A stretch of DNA of 6,322 bases from Thermoleophilia bacterium (GTDB taxonomy: Bacteria > Actinomycetota > Thermoleophilia > Miltoncostaeales > Miltoncostaeaceae). Below are positions 1-6,068 of the stretch, piece after piece. Below the pieces are notes generated by a model. That model was not told the DNA's origin, did not search any database, and saw nothing but the letters and a program-made list of their open reading frames with translations. The stretch's first letter is position 1; the number at the start of each line of letters is the position of its first letter. Where the stretch lies: positions 1 through 6,322 of the forward strand of contig JADGPH010000201.1 in assembly GCA_017882555.1 (NCBI GenBank). Direction: 5' to 3'. The position numbers and the translations under genes were made by a program.

Positions 1-55
1 CATCCGTGCAGGGGATCGTAGGTTGCACGAAGGTCAACCGATAGGGGGTGCGTGC

Positions 56-101
56 GGGCGCGCCCACTGGCCGCGATCGCGGCCCGGGTTGCCCAGCAAC
101 C
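56..101 (-). terminator. Tandem perfect inverted repeats after the aldo/keto reductase gene; possible terminator
   Basis: Three perfect dyads follow one another just past the reductase stop codon. In transcript order they are a hairpin with a GGTTGC/GCAACC stem and 3-nt loop (101-87, sharing the last base of the TAG stop), a 16-bp palindrome GGCCGCGATCGCGGCC (84-69), and the 10-bp palindrome GGGCGCGCCC (65-56). None is followed by a T run, so this is not a standard intrinsic terminator. Stacked GC hairpins could still end transcription or protect the 3' end, which is inference. The remaining bases 1-55 contain only weaker dyads (CGTGCA/TGCACG at 5-10 and 24-29; GGTTG/CAACC at 21-25 and 35-39) and no gene that I can see. 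Confidence 0.4.
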
Positions 102-1090
102 TACGGGCGGTTCGGAGGCTCGCCATGGCCGTAGGGGCGCGAGGCCGACGGATGAGCCCTCAACACGGCTTCGATGGCGCGATCTTCTTCGGCGGTCAGG
201 GGGGCCCCGACAAGCGCGGCGTTTGCACGCGCCTGGGCAGCATTGCGCGCACCGATGATCGCGGAGGTGACCTCGGGACGCCGGAGGACCCACATCACGG
301 CCAATTCCGCCACGCCACCGGGCCGATCCGCAGCGATCCGCTCGAGCTCCCGCACGACCTGGATACGCTCGGGAAACGACTCATCGGCAAACAACTCGCT
401 CGTCGCACGCCAGTCGTTTTCGGCGAAGCGCGTCGAGGCGTCCATCTTGCCGGTCAATAGACCGTGGGCAAGTGGCCCGTACGCGACGACCCCGACACCA
501 TGTGCCCCACACCACGGCAACTCAGCCGCTTCGACCTCACGCCGCATCAGGTGGTAGCCCGGTTGATAGCTCGCGAGCGGGCCGACAGCCGCCGCCGCTT
601 CGAGATCTGCCAGTGCGTAATTCGACACACCGATGTGGCGGATCTTTCCGGCCTGTTGGAGATCGATCAGCGCGGCCCAGGTATCGGCGGGGTCGACGCC
701 CGCCACCGGCCAATGCACCTGGTAGAGGTCGACGCAGTCGAGCCCCAAGGCGATCAAACTCCGGTCCAGGGCGCGGCGCAGGTACTCCCCGGAGACCTCA
801 CGCCAGATCGTAAGCCCGGCCTCGCCAAGCTCCCAAGCAACGCCACCCTTGGTGGCGACGATGACTTCCTCGGATCGGTCCTTGACGACCCGGCCGACAA
901 TCTGTTCAGCTCGGCCTTGGCCGTAGATGTCGGCGGTGTCGATCCAGTTGATCCCGGCATCGATCGCAGCGTGACAGGCAGCCACCGAATCTGCATCCTC
1001 CGCGCCACCCCAGCGACCGCCGAAGACCCAGGTGCCCAGTCCTACGACCGAGAGCTCGAGATCGGTCGTCCCCAGTTGCCGCCGCTCCAT
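101..1090 (-). CDS. Aldo/keto reductase family oxidoreductase
   Basis: A 329-residue protein of normal family length, expected to be a soluble (beta/alpha)8 barrel that reduces aldehydes or ketones with NADPH. The catalytic tetrad is visible: Asp51 and Tyr56 in DTADIYG, Lys81 in ATKGG and His126 in YQVHWP. Family landmarks follow: GVSNY near 154-158, the barrel segment with VAYGPLAHGLLTGK, and the cofactor-binding IIGARN motif near the C-terminus. The ATG start is well supported by a perfect AGGAGG at 1103-1098, 7 nt upstream. It begins 25 bp after the stop of the zinc-ribbon/PAS gene, so the two probably share a transcript. The sequence resembles the general 'potassium-channel beta subunit/oxidoreductase' branch of the family. 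The substrate cannot be read from sequence, and an NADP-specific sugar or xenobiotic carbonyl are both possible. Nothing looks truncated. Confidence 0.95.
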   Translation of the reverse strand: MERRQLGTTDLELSVVGLGTWVFGGRWGGAEDADSVAACHAAIDAGINWIDTADIYGQGRAEQIVGRVVKDRSEEVIVATKGGVAWELGEAGLTIWREVSGEYLRRALDRSLIALGLDCVDLYQVHWPVAGVDPADTWAALIDLQQAGKIRHIGVSNYALADLEAAAAVGPLASYQPGYHLMRREVEAAELPWCGAHGVGVVAYGPLAHGLLTGKMDASTRFAENDWRATSELFADESFPERIQVVRELERIAADRPGGVAELAVMWVLRRPEVTSAIIGARNAAQARANAALVGAPLTAEEDRAIEAVLRAHPSASRPYGHGEPPNRP

Positions 1091-1115
1091 GAGTGTGCCT
1101 CCTGCTCGCCGGACG

Positions 1116-1574
1116 TTACTCGTGTTCAGTCGCCATCCGCGGGGTCACCGCGACAAGCAGGCCGCCATCGTCGTCGTAGGCGGGAAAGAAGTCTGCGGTC
1201 ACTGGTTGGTCGTGATCGAGGCCCGCAGGGCGGAACGTGCACGCCACGTTGAGTTGGCGCACGCCCCACTCCATCGTCGTGGCGGCGGGATCCCCGTGAG
1301 GGAAATTTCCCAACCCCAGGCGACTCACGACCTCGTGCCCGATCAGATCACCTTCGCGATATCCCGTTACCGGCATTGCGGCGTGGCCCGCCGCGATGAT
1401 GCGCCGCTCGCTGTCACAGACGATGAGCGCCGTTGCCGGACCGGCGTAGTAATCCTCGAGGAGCTCAAACAGGAACCCGAAGCCGCACTTGCTGCAGCCC
1501 AAAGGTTGACCGTGTTCGTTGCGCTCCGACGACGTGGAGCGCCGCGCGCAGTTAGGACAAATGAAGACGGGCAT
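1116..1574 (-). CDS. Small zinc-ribbon plus PAS-domain protein
   Basis: A 152-residue soluble protein with two parts. Residues 1-32 form a zinc ribbon, with Cys6-x2-Cys9 and Cys27-x2-Cys30 as four likely zinc ligands. From about residue 36 to 145 the sequence reads as a single PAS fold: a 'FELLEDYY' helix, a beta strand with IVCDSERRII, a TGYREGDLIG helix typical of PAS domains, and a final strand at GGLLVAVTP. No kinase, cyclase, HTH or other output domain follows, so any signal must pass through a partner. The ATG has no Shine-Dalgarno sequence, but a TATGAT box lies 8 nt upstream, which suggests a leaderless or nearly leaderless mRNA. The stop codon is 25 bp before the aldo/keto reductase, its likely operon partner. 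The domain call is by motif reading; the biological role is unknown. Confidence 0.85.
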   Translation of the reverse strand: MPVFICPNCARRSTSSERNEHGQPLGCSKCGFGFLFELLEDYYAGPATALIVCDSERRIIAAGHAAMPVTGYREGDLIGHEVVSRLGLGNFPHGDPAATTMEWGVRQLNVACTFRPAGLDHDQPVTADFFPAYDDDGGLLVAVTPRMATEHE

Positions 1575-1582
1575 GTGTGACG

Positions 1583-1610
1583 ATCATAGCGAGCGGCTCG
1601 CGTCAGTCGG
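1583..1610 (-). promoter_or_regulatory. Candidate leaderless promoter for the zinc-ribbon/PAS and aldo/keto reductase genes
   Basis: On the minus strand TATGAT (1588-1583) matches the sigma-70-type -10 consensus at 5 of 6 positions and ends 8 nt before the ATG at 1574, which lacks a ribosome binding site. The best -35 candidate with a 16-nt spacer is weak, CCGACT at 1610-1605, matching only the central GAC. The spacer holds a perfect dyad GCGAG-CCG-CTCGC (1601-1589) that could be a repressor site. Function is inferred from position only. Confidence 0.45.
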
Positions 1611-1632
1611 AGCACCTTTGGTCGCCCGCCGA

Positions 1633-1651
1633 CGCGGTCTGGTCCACCGCG
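1633..1651 (-). terminator. GC hairpin after the glycan module, possible terminator
   Basis: A perfect 6-bp inverted repeat, CGCGGT and ACCGCG with a 7-nt loop, sits about 20 nt past the stop codon of the 67-residue gene and before the candidate promoter of the next gene. No T run follows, so intrinsic termination is uncertain. Its position in the only sizeable gap between the two gene groups makes it a plausible transcript boundary. The rest of the 1575-1669 gap shows only a short direct repeat, GCGAGCGG at 1589-1596 and 1658-1665. Confidence 0.3.
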
Positions 1652-1669
1652 GCGATCGCGAGCGGATAC

Positions 1670-1873
1670 CTACGCTTGGGCGGTCACGTGGTGCGTGCCG
1701 TCTCCGCACCAGAAGATCAGGTGACCGGCGCGCGTCCGCGCAACACACCTACAGTCCCCGCCGTGTTCCGGGCACGGGCGGCGCACGCCGGCAAGCAGCC
1801 CGCCCACTTGCACCGGCAGTGCTCCGTCAGGAAGATCATTCGATCGAATTCGCGGGAGTTCTTGAGTCGTCAT
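1670..1873 (-). CDS. 67-residue Cys/His-rich hypothetical protein
   Basis: I do not recognise this protein. Three things support it as a real gene: its ATG overlaps the dehydratase stop as ATGA, a GGAGG lies 7 nt upstream inside the end of the dehydratase gene, and it stays open to a TAG at 1672-1670. The product is soluble, with no signal peptide or membrane segment. Its second half is rich in possible metal ligands: Cys34, His37, Cys41, Cys43, His51, Cys56, His61 and His62, with the pattern CPEHGGDCRC followed by FWCGDGTHH. This suggests a small zinc- or other metal-binding fold, but the spacing does not match a zinc ribbon that I can name. Being the last gene of the coupled module, it may be an accessory to sugar-nucleotide or glycan synthesis, which is inference only. 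Confidence 0.7.
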   Translation of the reverse strand: MTTQELPRIRSNDLPDGALPVQVGGLLAGVRRPCPEHGGDCRCVARTRAGHLIFWCGDGTHHVTAQA

Positions 1874-3795
1874 GTCTCAGCCTCCGTACTGGTGTGGTCC
1901 TGCAGGTATCCGAGTTCGCCCTCGGCAGACTGCTCCCTGCCGACTCCGAGCGTTGGCCAGAGCACTTCAGCGAGCCCCTGCTCGTCGCGCGCATGGACGC
2001 GCCGTGCAAGCTCCGTCAACCCCGCACGCAGCTGCGCGGCCGCCAACGGCGGCCGAGTCGCTCGCAGCACCTTGACATATCGTGTCGGACGCACCTGTTC
2101 ATCGACGTTGAACAGCTCCTCGTGCAAGCGCTCACCCGGACGAATCCCGGTGATTTCGATTTGAATGTCGCGACCCGGCCGGTGCCCCGATAGCTCGATT
2201 GTACGGTGGGCCAAGTCAAGGATCCGTACCGGTTCACCCATATCAAGCACAAAGATATCGCCACCCTCCGCGATTCCGGTGGCTTCCAATACCAACTGCA
2301 CGGCTTCTGGGATCGTCATAAAGAAGCGCGTCATCTCAGGGTGGGTCACCGTGACCGGGCCACCTCCAGCGATCTGGCGTCGGAAGATCGGAAGCACCGA
2401 TCCGGAGCTGCCGAGCACGTTGCCGAACCGCACCGCGGCGAACCGTGTGCGCGACGACTCGGCACGAGCTTCGATCACTCGTTCGGCCAACGCCTTGGTC
2501 GCGCCCATAATGGTCTTGGGCTCGACGGCTTTGTCGGTGGAGATCAAGCAGAACCGCTCAACATCGAACCGCTCGGCCAGATCGGCCATCAGGGACGTCG
2601 CCAACGCGTTGTTGGCCACCGCCTGCAACGGGTTGAGCTCCATCATCGGGACATGCTTATACGCCGCCGCATGGAACACGATCTGCGGTCGATACTCGCG
2701 AAAACACTGTTCCATCGAGGCCTCATCCTTACAGTCGGCGATCACCGCGACGAGGTTCGTGGATCCGTTGTCACGCAACTCAAGGTCGATCTCAAACAGA
2801 TTGTTCTCGCTGTGGTCCACCATCAGCAAACGCCGCACGCCAAGCGCGGCGACCTGGCGACACAGCTCACTGCCGATTGATCCCCCGGCTCCGGTCACCA
2901 TGACGGTGCGCCCGTTGAGGTACCGCGCAACTTTGGCGAGATCGACCTCCACCGGAGCGCGACCGAGGACATCCTCCACTCGAACTTCGCGCAAACGACG
3001 AACGGTGACCTCACCGGTTATCAGCTCGGGCAAACCCGGAAGGGTCGTGCACTTCACACCAAACTGACGGCACACCTCGACGATCTCCCGCCGCACCGCT
3101 CCTGGCGCGCTTGGCATCGCGATGATGACCTCGTCGACGTGCTGCTCGCGCAAGACACGAGGCAGCTGCTCGCGAGTGCCACGCGTCTTGACCCCGTGCA
3201 CGCGCAACCCCCGCTTGCGCGGATCGTCGTCGATGATGCCCACGGGGATGTATCCCAGGGTGCGATTGCGCTGCATCTCGCGGATCAGAATGTTGCCCGC
3301 CTCGCCGGCGCCACAGATCAACACGCGGCGCCCACTGGCCACCAGGTCGCCGGTCGGCGGTCGTTCCATCACGCTGCGCACGACAAAGCGTGCCCCCCCG
3401 ACGGTCAGCAGCGTAAGCACGAGATCGATAAACAGCACGCCACGCGGCACCGCGGGCGAGTGCGCGGGATGCCACACGGTAAGAATCGTGGTCACCGCAA
3501 AGCCGCCGAGGATCACCCCGGCGCAGATCGTCTGCAGATCACGCAGGCTCGTGAAGCGCCACCACTTGGTGTAGAAACGCAACGCGATGAACACGGCGAG
3601 GTTGGCGCAGACCACGATCGCGACGGTCTTGCCGTAGAGCGAGTCGAACCGGCGCGGCACGCTGTCGTCGAATCGCAGCGCGAATGCCAACCAGTAACTC
3701 AGGGCGATCAGCACTGCATCCAGGGCGGCTTGCCCGAGGCGATGTAACAGGGCTCGTGCCGCCCACGAGTTCGGGCGATCGGCGAACTCGGTCAT
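1870..3795 (-). CDS. Membrane-anchored nucleotide-sugar 4,6-dehydratase (WbpM/PglF/CapD type)
   Basis: A 641-residue polysaccharide-biosynthesis protein of the usual long form. The N-terminus carries about four membrane segments (roughly 20-40, 57-75, 88-107 and 119-136). Next comes a first Rossmann-like domain with GAGEAGN at 162-168, then the catalytic short-chain dehydrogenase domain with the NAD-binding TGAGGSIGSE at 301-310. Further signatures are HAAAYKHVPMME at 375-386, STDKAVEP at 419-426 and MGATK at 430-434. In place of the usual Tyr-x3-Lys it has Met430-x3-Lys434, as in the WbpM/PglF group. Known members convert UDP-GlcNAc to UDP-2-acetamido-2,6-dideoxy-4-hexulose at the inner face of the membrane. 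The ATG start has GGAGGG at 3806-3801, 5 nt upstream. It overlaps the DUF354 gene before it and the 67-residue gene after it by 4 nt each. The family call is firm; the exact substrate is inferred. Confidence 0.95.
   Translation of the reverse strand: MTEFADRPNSWAARALLHRLGQAALDAVLIALSYWLAFALRFDDSVPRRFDSLYGKTVAIVVCANLAVFIALRFYTKWWRFTSLRDLQTICAGVILGGFAVTTILTVWHPAHSPAVPRGVLFIDLVLTLLTVGGARFVVRSVMERPPTGDLVASGRRVLICGAGEAGNILIREMQRNRTLGYIPVGIIDDDPRKRGLRVHGVKTRGTREQLPRVLREQHVDEVIIAMPSAPGAVRREIVEVCRQFGVKCTTLPGLPELITGEVTVRRLREVRVEDVLGRAPVEVDLAKVARYLNGRTVMVTGAGGSIGSELCRQVAALGVRRLLMVDHSENNLFEIDLELRDNGSTNLVAVIADCKDEASMEQCFREYRPQIVFHAAAYKHVPMMELNPLQAVANNALATSLMADLAERFDVERFCLISTDKAVEPKTIMGATKALAERVIEARAESSRTRFAAVRFGNVLGSSGSVLPIFRRQIAGGGPVTVTHPEMTRFFMTIPEAVQLVLEATGIAEGGDIFVLDMGEPVRILDLAHRTIELSGHRPGRDIQIEITGIRPGERLHEELFNVDEQVRPTRYVKVLRATRPPLAAAQLRAGLTELARRVHARDEQGLAEVLWPTLGVGREQSAEGELGYLQDHTSTEAET
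1881..1885 (-). promoter_or_regulatory. Ribosome binding site of the 67-residue gene
   Basis: GGAGG on the minus strand, 7 nt before the ATG at 1873, lies within the last codons of the dehydratase gene. It is the main reason for accepting the short downstream frame as a gene. Confidence 0.75.
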
Positions 3796-4868
3796 CGTGA
3801 CCCTCCGGCAACGGCAAGCATGAGATCCACGAGCACCTCGGGATCGCGACTGGTGCCCAGCACGCGCCGGTCGCGCTTTTCGAGCGCAACCGCGTTGGGG
3901 TCCTCAAGACGACGCAAGCGGCCGTCGGCGATGAGCGCGCGGTCGACCGCACCAAGACGCCCCGCGAAGGGGCTGTAGGCCGGCACGCCCAAGGCGGCCG
4001 CTTCCCGATTCATCGTCCCACCGGCACTTACAACAAAGTCAGCTGCGGCAACCAGACTCGGTCCGTCGACGGGGCGTTCCGGCACGATCGCGGCGCTGCC
4101 CACCAGCTGCGCACGCTGATCCGCGGTGCGCGGAAGCACGACCGTCTGGACCTCGGGGGCCGCGGCCAGCAAGCGATCGAGCGTCGCCGAGAACACATCG
4201 CTCGAGAGCCCGCGGTGATACAGGGTCACCTCCGGCGGGGGACGCAGGACCGCGATGATCCGGGACGGATCAAGGCCCAGCTCGGGAATGACCTCACGAT
4301 CGAGGACGTAATCGGCGAGGTAGTACTCCTCTTTGAGCCCCGGATATCGCACGAGCTTGGGCGCGCGAATCCCATACCGCCAGAGCGCCCACTCGGGAAT
4401 GGCGCTGGGCACCAAGACGCGCGTCGCCAGGCGCCCGTTCCAGTGGTGCATGACCGCCGCAAACTCATAGTCGAACATCGTGACCTGCGGGGTCCCTGCC
4501 AGGTATGCAGCAGGCGGCTGGTCGGTACTCCCGTGGGCAATCGCGACATCAAATCGCTCGCGACGCGCAAAGCGGGTGAGCGCCGCGGTCCGGGTACCCA
4601 TCGCGCGCGCTTTCCCGAGACGACCCGCCCCGCCGTGGGCCCCAGTCACCATATGCGGCATCTCGTAGCGCTCGAGCAGGCCGAGGGTTTGGGCAAAGTC
4701 GCGCGCGGTCACCGTGACGTGGTGACCCCGGGCGATCATCCGGGCGATCAGTGGTCGAAAGATCACGACGTGCGGAGAGTTGGTCATGTCGACCCACACC
4801 CGCAAGGGGCGGACCGACTTCGGGGCAGTCACCTGTCCCATCTCCATGGCCTGTAGCGCCTCGCTCAC
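3792..4868 (-). CDS. DUF354 family protein, GT-B-like putative glycosyltransferase
   Basis: About 358 residues from a GTG that overlaps the aminotransferase stop as GTGA. An in-frame ATG at 4847 (7 codons later) is the main alternative, and neither has a strong Shine-Dalgarno. A frame open back to an ATG at 4979 would overlap the aminotransferase by 115 bp and adds a low-complexity Arg/Gly/Cys stretch, so I reject it. The core matches the DUF354 family (PF04007 from memory): an N-terminal strand RVWVDMTNSPHVVIFRPL, a RGHHVTVTARDF strand, then YPGLKEEYYL, a VLRPPPE motif, VVLPR and the C-terminal SAGGTMNREAAALG motif. That two-domain layout resembles GT-B enzymes such as UDP-GlcNAc 2-epimerase and MurG. 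No signal peptide or membrane helix is seen. Between an aminotransferase and a dehydratase it most likely handles a nucleotide sugar or transfers it to an acceptor, but no reaction is established that I can cite. Confidence 0.88.
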   Translation of the reverse strand: MSEALQAMEMGQVTAPKSVRPLRVWVDMTNSPHVVIFRPLIARMIARGHHVTVTARDFAQTLGLLERYEMPHMVTGAHGGAGRLGKARAMGTRTAALTRFARRERFDVAIAHGSTDQPPAAYLAGTPQVTMFDYEFAAVMHHWNGRLATRVLVPSAIPEWALWRYGIRAPKLVRYPGLKEEYYLADYVLDREVIPELGLDPSRIIAVLRPPPEVTLYHRGLSSDVFSATLDRLLAAAPEVQTVVLPRTADQRAQLVGSAAIVPERPVDGPSLVAAADFVVSAGGTMNREAAALGVPAYSPFAGRLGAVDRALIADGRLRRLEDPNAVALEKRDRRVLGTSRDPEVLVDLMLAVAGGSR

Positions 4869-5983
4869 CCGCGCGCCGGCACCTGTCCGACAACCTCGGC
4901 GACGGCACCCACGACTTCGGCAACCTGGGCCTCGGTCATGTGCGGGTGCATCGGGAGCGCCAGCGCCCGCGATGCGCACGCCTCTGCCACCGGAAGGTCA
5001 CCTGGCTGGTATCCCAAGTGTGCAAACACCGGCTGCAGATGCATCGGGATGCCGTAGTACACCGCCGAGCTCACGCCACGCGCCGCGAGTCCTTTGGCAA
5101 GGGCATCGCGATCATCGTGGCGGGCCATAAACAGGTGATAGATGTGCCGGACGCCGGGACGCTCGGAGGGAAGCTCGAGGAACTCATCGAGGCCGGCGTT
5201 GGCATACGCTTCGGCGGTTGCACGACGGCCGTCGTTCCAGTCGTCGACGTGGCGCAGGAAGATGCGAATCACCGCGGCCTGCAGCTCGTCCAACCGTGAG
5301 TTGTAGCCCACCTCCTCGAAGACCACCTTGTCCGCGGAGCCGTGAAAGCGCAAGCGACGGACGCGGTCCGCCGTTGCCTGGTCCCGACAGACCACCATGC
5401 CGCCATCACCGATCCCCGGCAGGTTCTTGGTCGGAAAGAAACTGATCGTCGCCAGATCGCCGAGTGCACCGACCGGCGTGCCGTCGCAGGCACCACCGAA
5501 GGCCTGGGCGGCGTCTTCGATCACCGGCAGGTTGTGTCGAGCAGCAATGGTGCGAATCGCGGTCATGTTCGCCGCATGACCGAATATGTGCACCGGCAAG
5601 ATCGCCCGCGTGCGCTCGGTGATCCGATCGACAACCGCATCGGGATCCAAGCAGAAGTCATCGGGATCGATGTCACAGAACACCGGGGTCGCACCCAAAC
5701 GCGCGATCGCTTCAGCGGTCGCGTAGAAGGTGTACGGCGTCGTGATCACCTCATCCCCTGGACGGATATCCAGGGCATTCAGGGCAATCACCAGCGCATC
5801 CGTGCCGTTGGCAACCCCCACGCATGGGCGGCCACCGAGCCGCTCGGAGATCTCGGCTTCAAGCCCCGCGACATTGGGACCGAGGATGAAACGGCCCGTG
5901 TCAAGGACGCCGGCGATGGCGGCGTCGATTTCTGCCCGCAGCGGACCATACTGGGCACCGATGTCCATCAGCGGAACGCTCAA
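4865..5983 (-). CDS. DegT/DnrJ/EryC1/StrS-family PLP sugar aminotransferase (WbpE-like)
   Basis: A 372-residue fold-type I aminotransferase of normal length that would convert a keto nucleotide sugar to an amino sugar, using glutamate as the usual donor. Landmarks are GRFILGPNV at 30-38, ANGTDAL at 58-64, EVITTPYTF at 78-86, the PLP-contacting Asp157 in VIEDAAQ with Gln160, and the Schiff-base Lys186 in SFFPTKNLPGIGDGG. GYNSRLDELQAA and the C-terminal ALPMHPHM segment follow. The FFP(S/T)K-x-L...GDGG form around the lysine resembles the 3-aminotransferases WbpE, QdtB and DesV more than PglE, PseC or ArnB. The start is TTG, chosen because GAGGAG lies 5 nt upstream; the next ATG (codon 6) would sit too far from it. 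It is the first gene of the module and overlaps the DUF354 gene by 4 nt. Confidence 0.94.
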   Translation of the reverse strand: MSVPLMDIGAQYGPLRAEIDAAIAGVLDTGRFILGPNVAGLEAEISERLGGRPCVGVANGTDALVIALNALDIRPGDEVITTPYTFYATAEAIARLGATPVFCDIDPDDFCLDPDAVVDRITERTRAILPVHIFGHAANMTAIRTIAARHNLPVIEDAAQAFGGACDGTPVGALGDLATISFFPTKNLPGIGDGGMVVCRDQATADRVRRLRFHGSADKVVFEEVGYNSRLDELQAAVIRIFLRHVDDWNDGRRATAEAYANAGLDEFLELPSERPGVRHIYHLFMARHDDRDALAKGLAARGVSSAVYYGIPMHLQPVFAHLGYQPGDLPVAEACASRALALPMHPHMTEAQVAEVVGAVAEVVGQVPARG

Positions 5984-5988
5984 GCAAA

Positions 5989-5994
5989 CTCCTC
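5989..5994 (-). promoter_or_regulatory. Ribosome binding site selecting the TTG start of the aminotransferase
   Basis: GAGGAG on the minus strand with a 5-nt spacer to the TTG at 5983. It fixes the rare start codon, since the nearest ATG at 5968 would be 20 nt away. Confidence 0.75.
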
Positions 5995-6006
5995 GGCGGC
6001 GGGCAG

Positions 6007-6065
6007 AAAAAGGCGCGCGGCAGCCATCGGATCATGGGCAGGCCCGCGAGAGGCAGCCCCGGGCC
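6007..6065 (-). terminator. Possible weak terminator between the histidine kinase and the aminotransferase
   Basis: Starting 3 nt past the kinase stop, minus-strand GGCCCG and CGGGCC (6065-6060 and 6046-6041) can pair across a 13-nt loop, and a TTTTT run occurs at 6011-6007. The two are about 29 nt apart, so they do not make a canonical intrinsic terminator. In the 85-bp gap I see no convincing promoter for the aminotransferase, so read-through from the kinase gene is equally possible. Confidence 0.25.
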
Positions 6066-6068
6066 AGT

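Noticed and set aside
1..55. Weak dyads at the left edge considered as part of a tRNA or small RNA gene
   Set aside because: No T-arm, acceptor pairing or anticodon stem of the right spacing could be drawn on either strand.
464..1252. Long plus-strand open frame (262 codons) opposite the aldo/keto reductase
   Set aside because: It runs antisense to a gene with an intact catalytic tetrad, crosses into the next gene, has no recognisable domain, and its length is explained by the rarity of stop codons in GC-rich DNA.
1575..1669. Direct repeat GCGAGCGG (1589-1596 and 1658-1665) considered as a regulator's binding sites
   Set aside because: Only two short GC-rich copies, one lying inside the dyad already reported, which is too little to separate from chance.
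2165..3067. Plus-strand open frame of 300 codons opposite the dehydratase
   Set aside because: Antisense to the conserved catalytic domain. The Arg/Ser-rich translation shows no motif and is typical of a shadow frame.
4869..4979. Possible 37-codon N-terminal extension of the DUF354 protein from an ATG at 4979
   Set aside because: It would overlap the aminotransferase by 115 bp and encodes a low-complexity Arg/Gly/Cys stretch absent from the family core. The GTGA junction at 4868 gives a natural coupled start.
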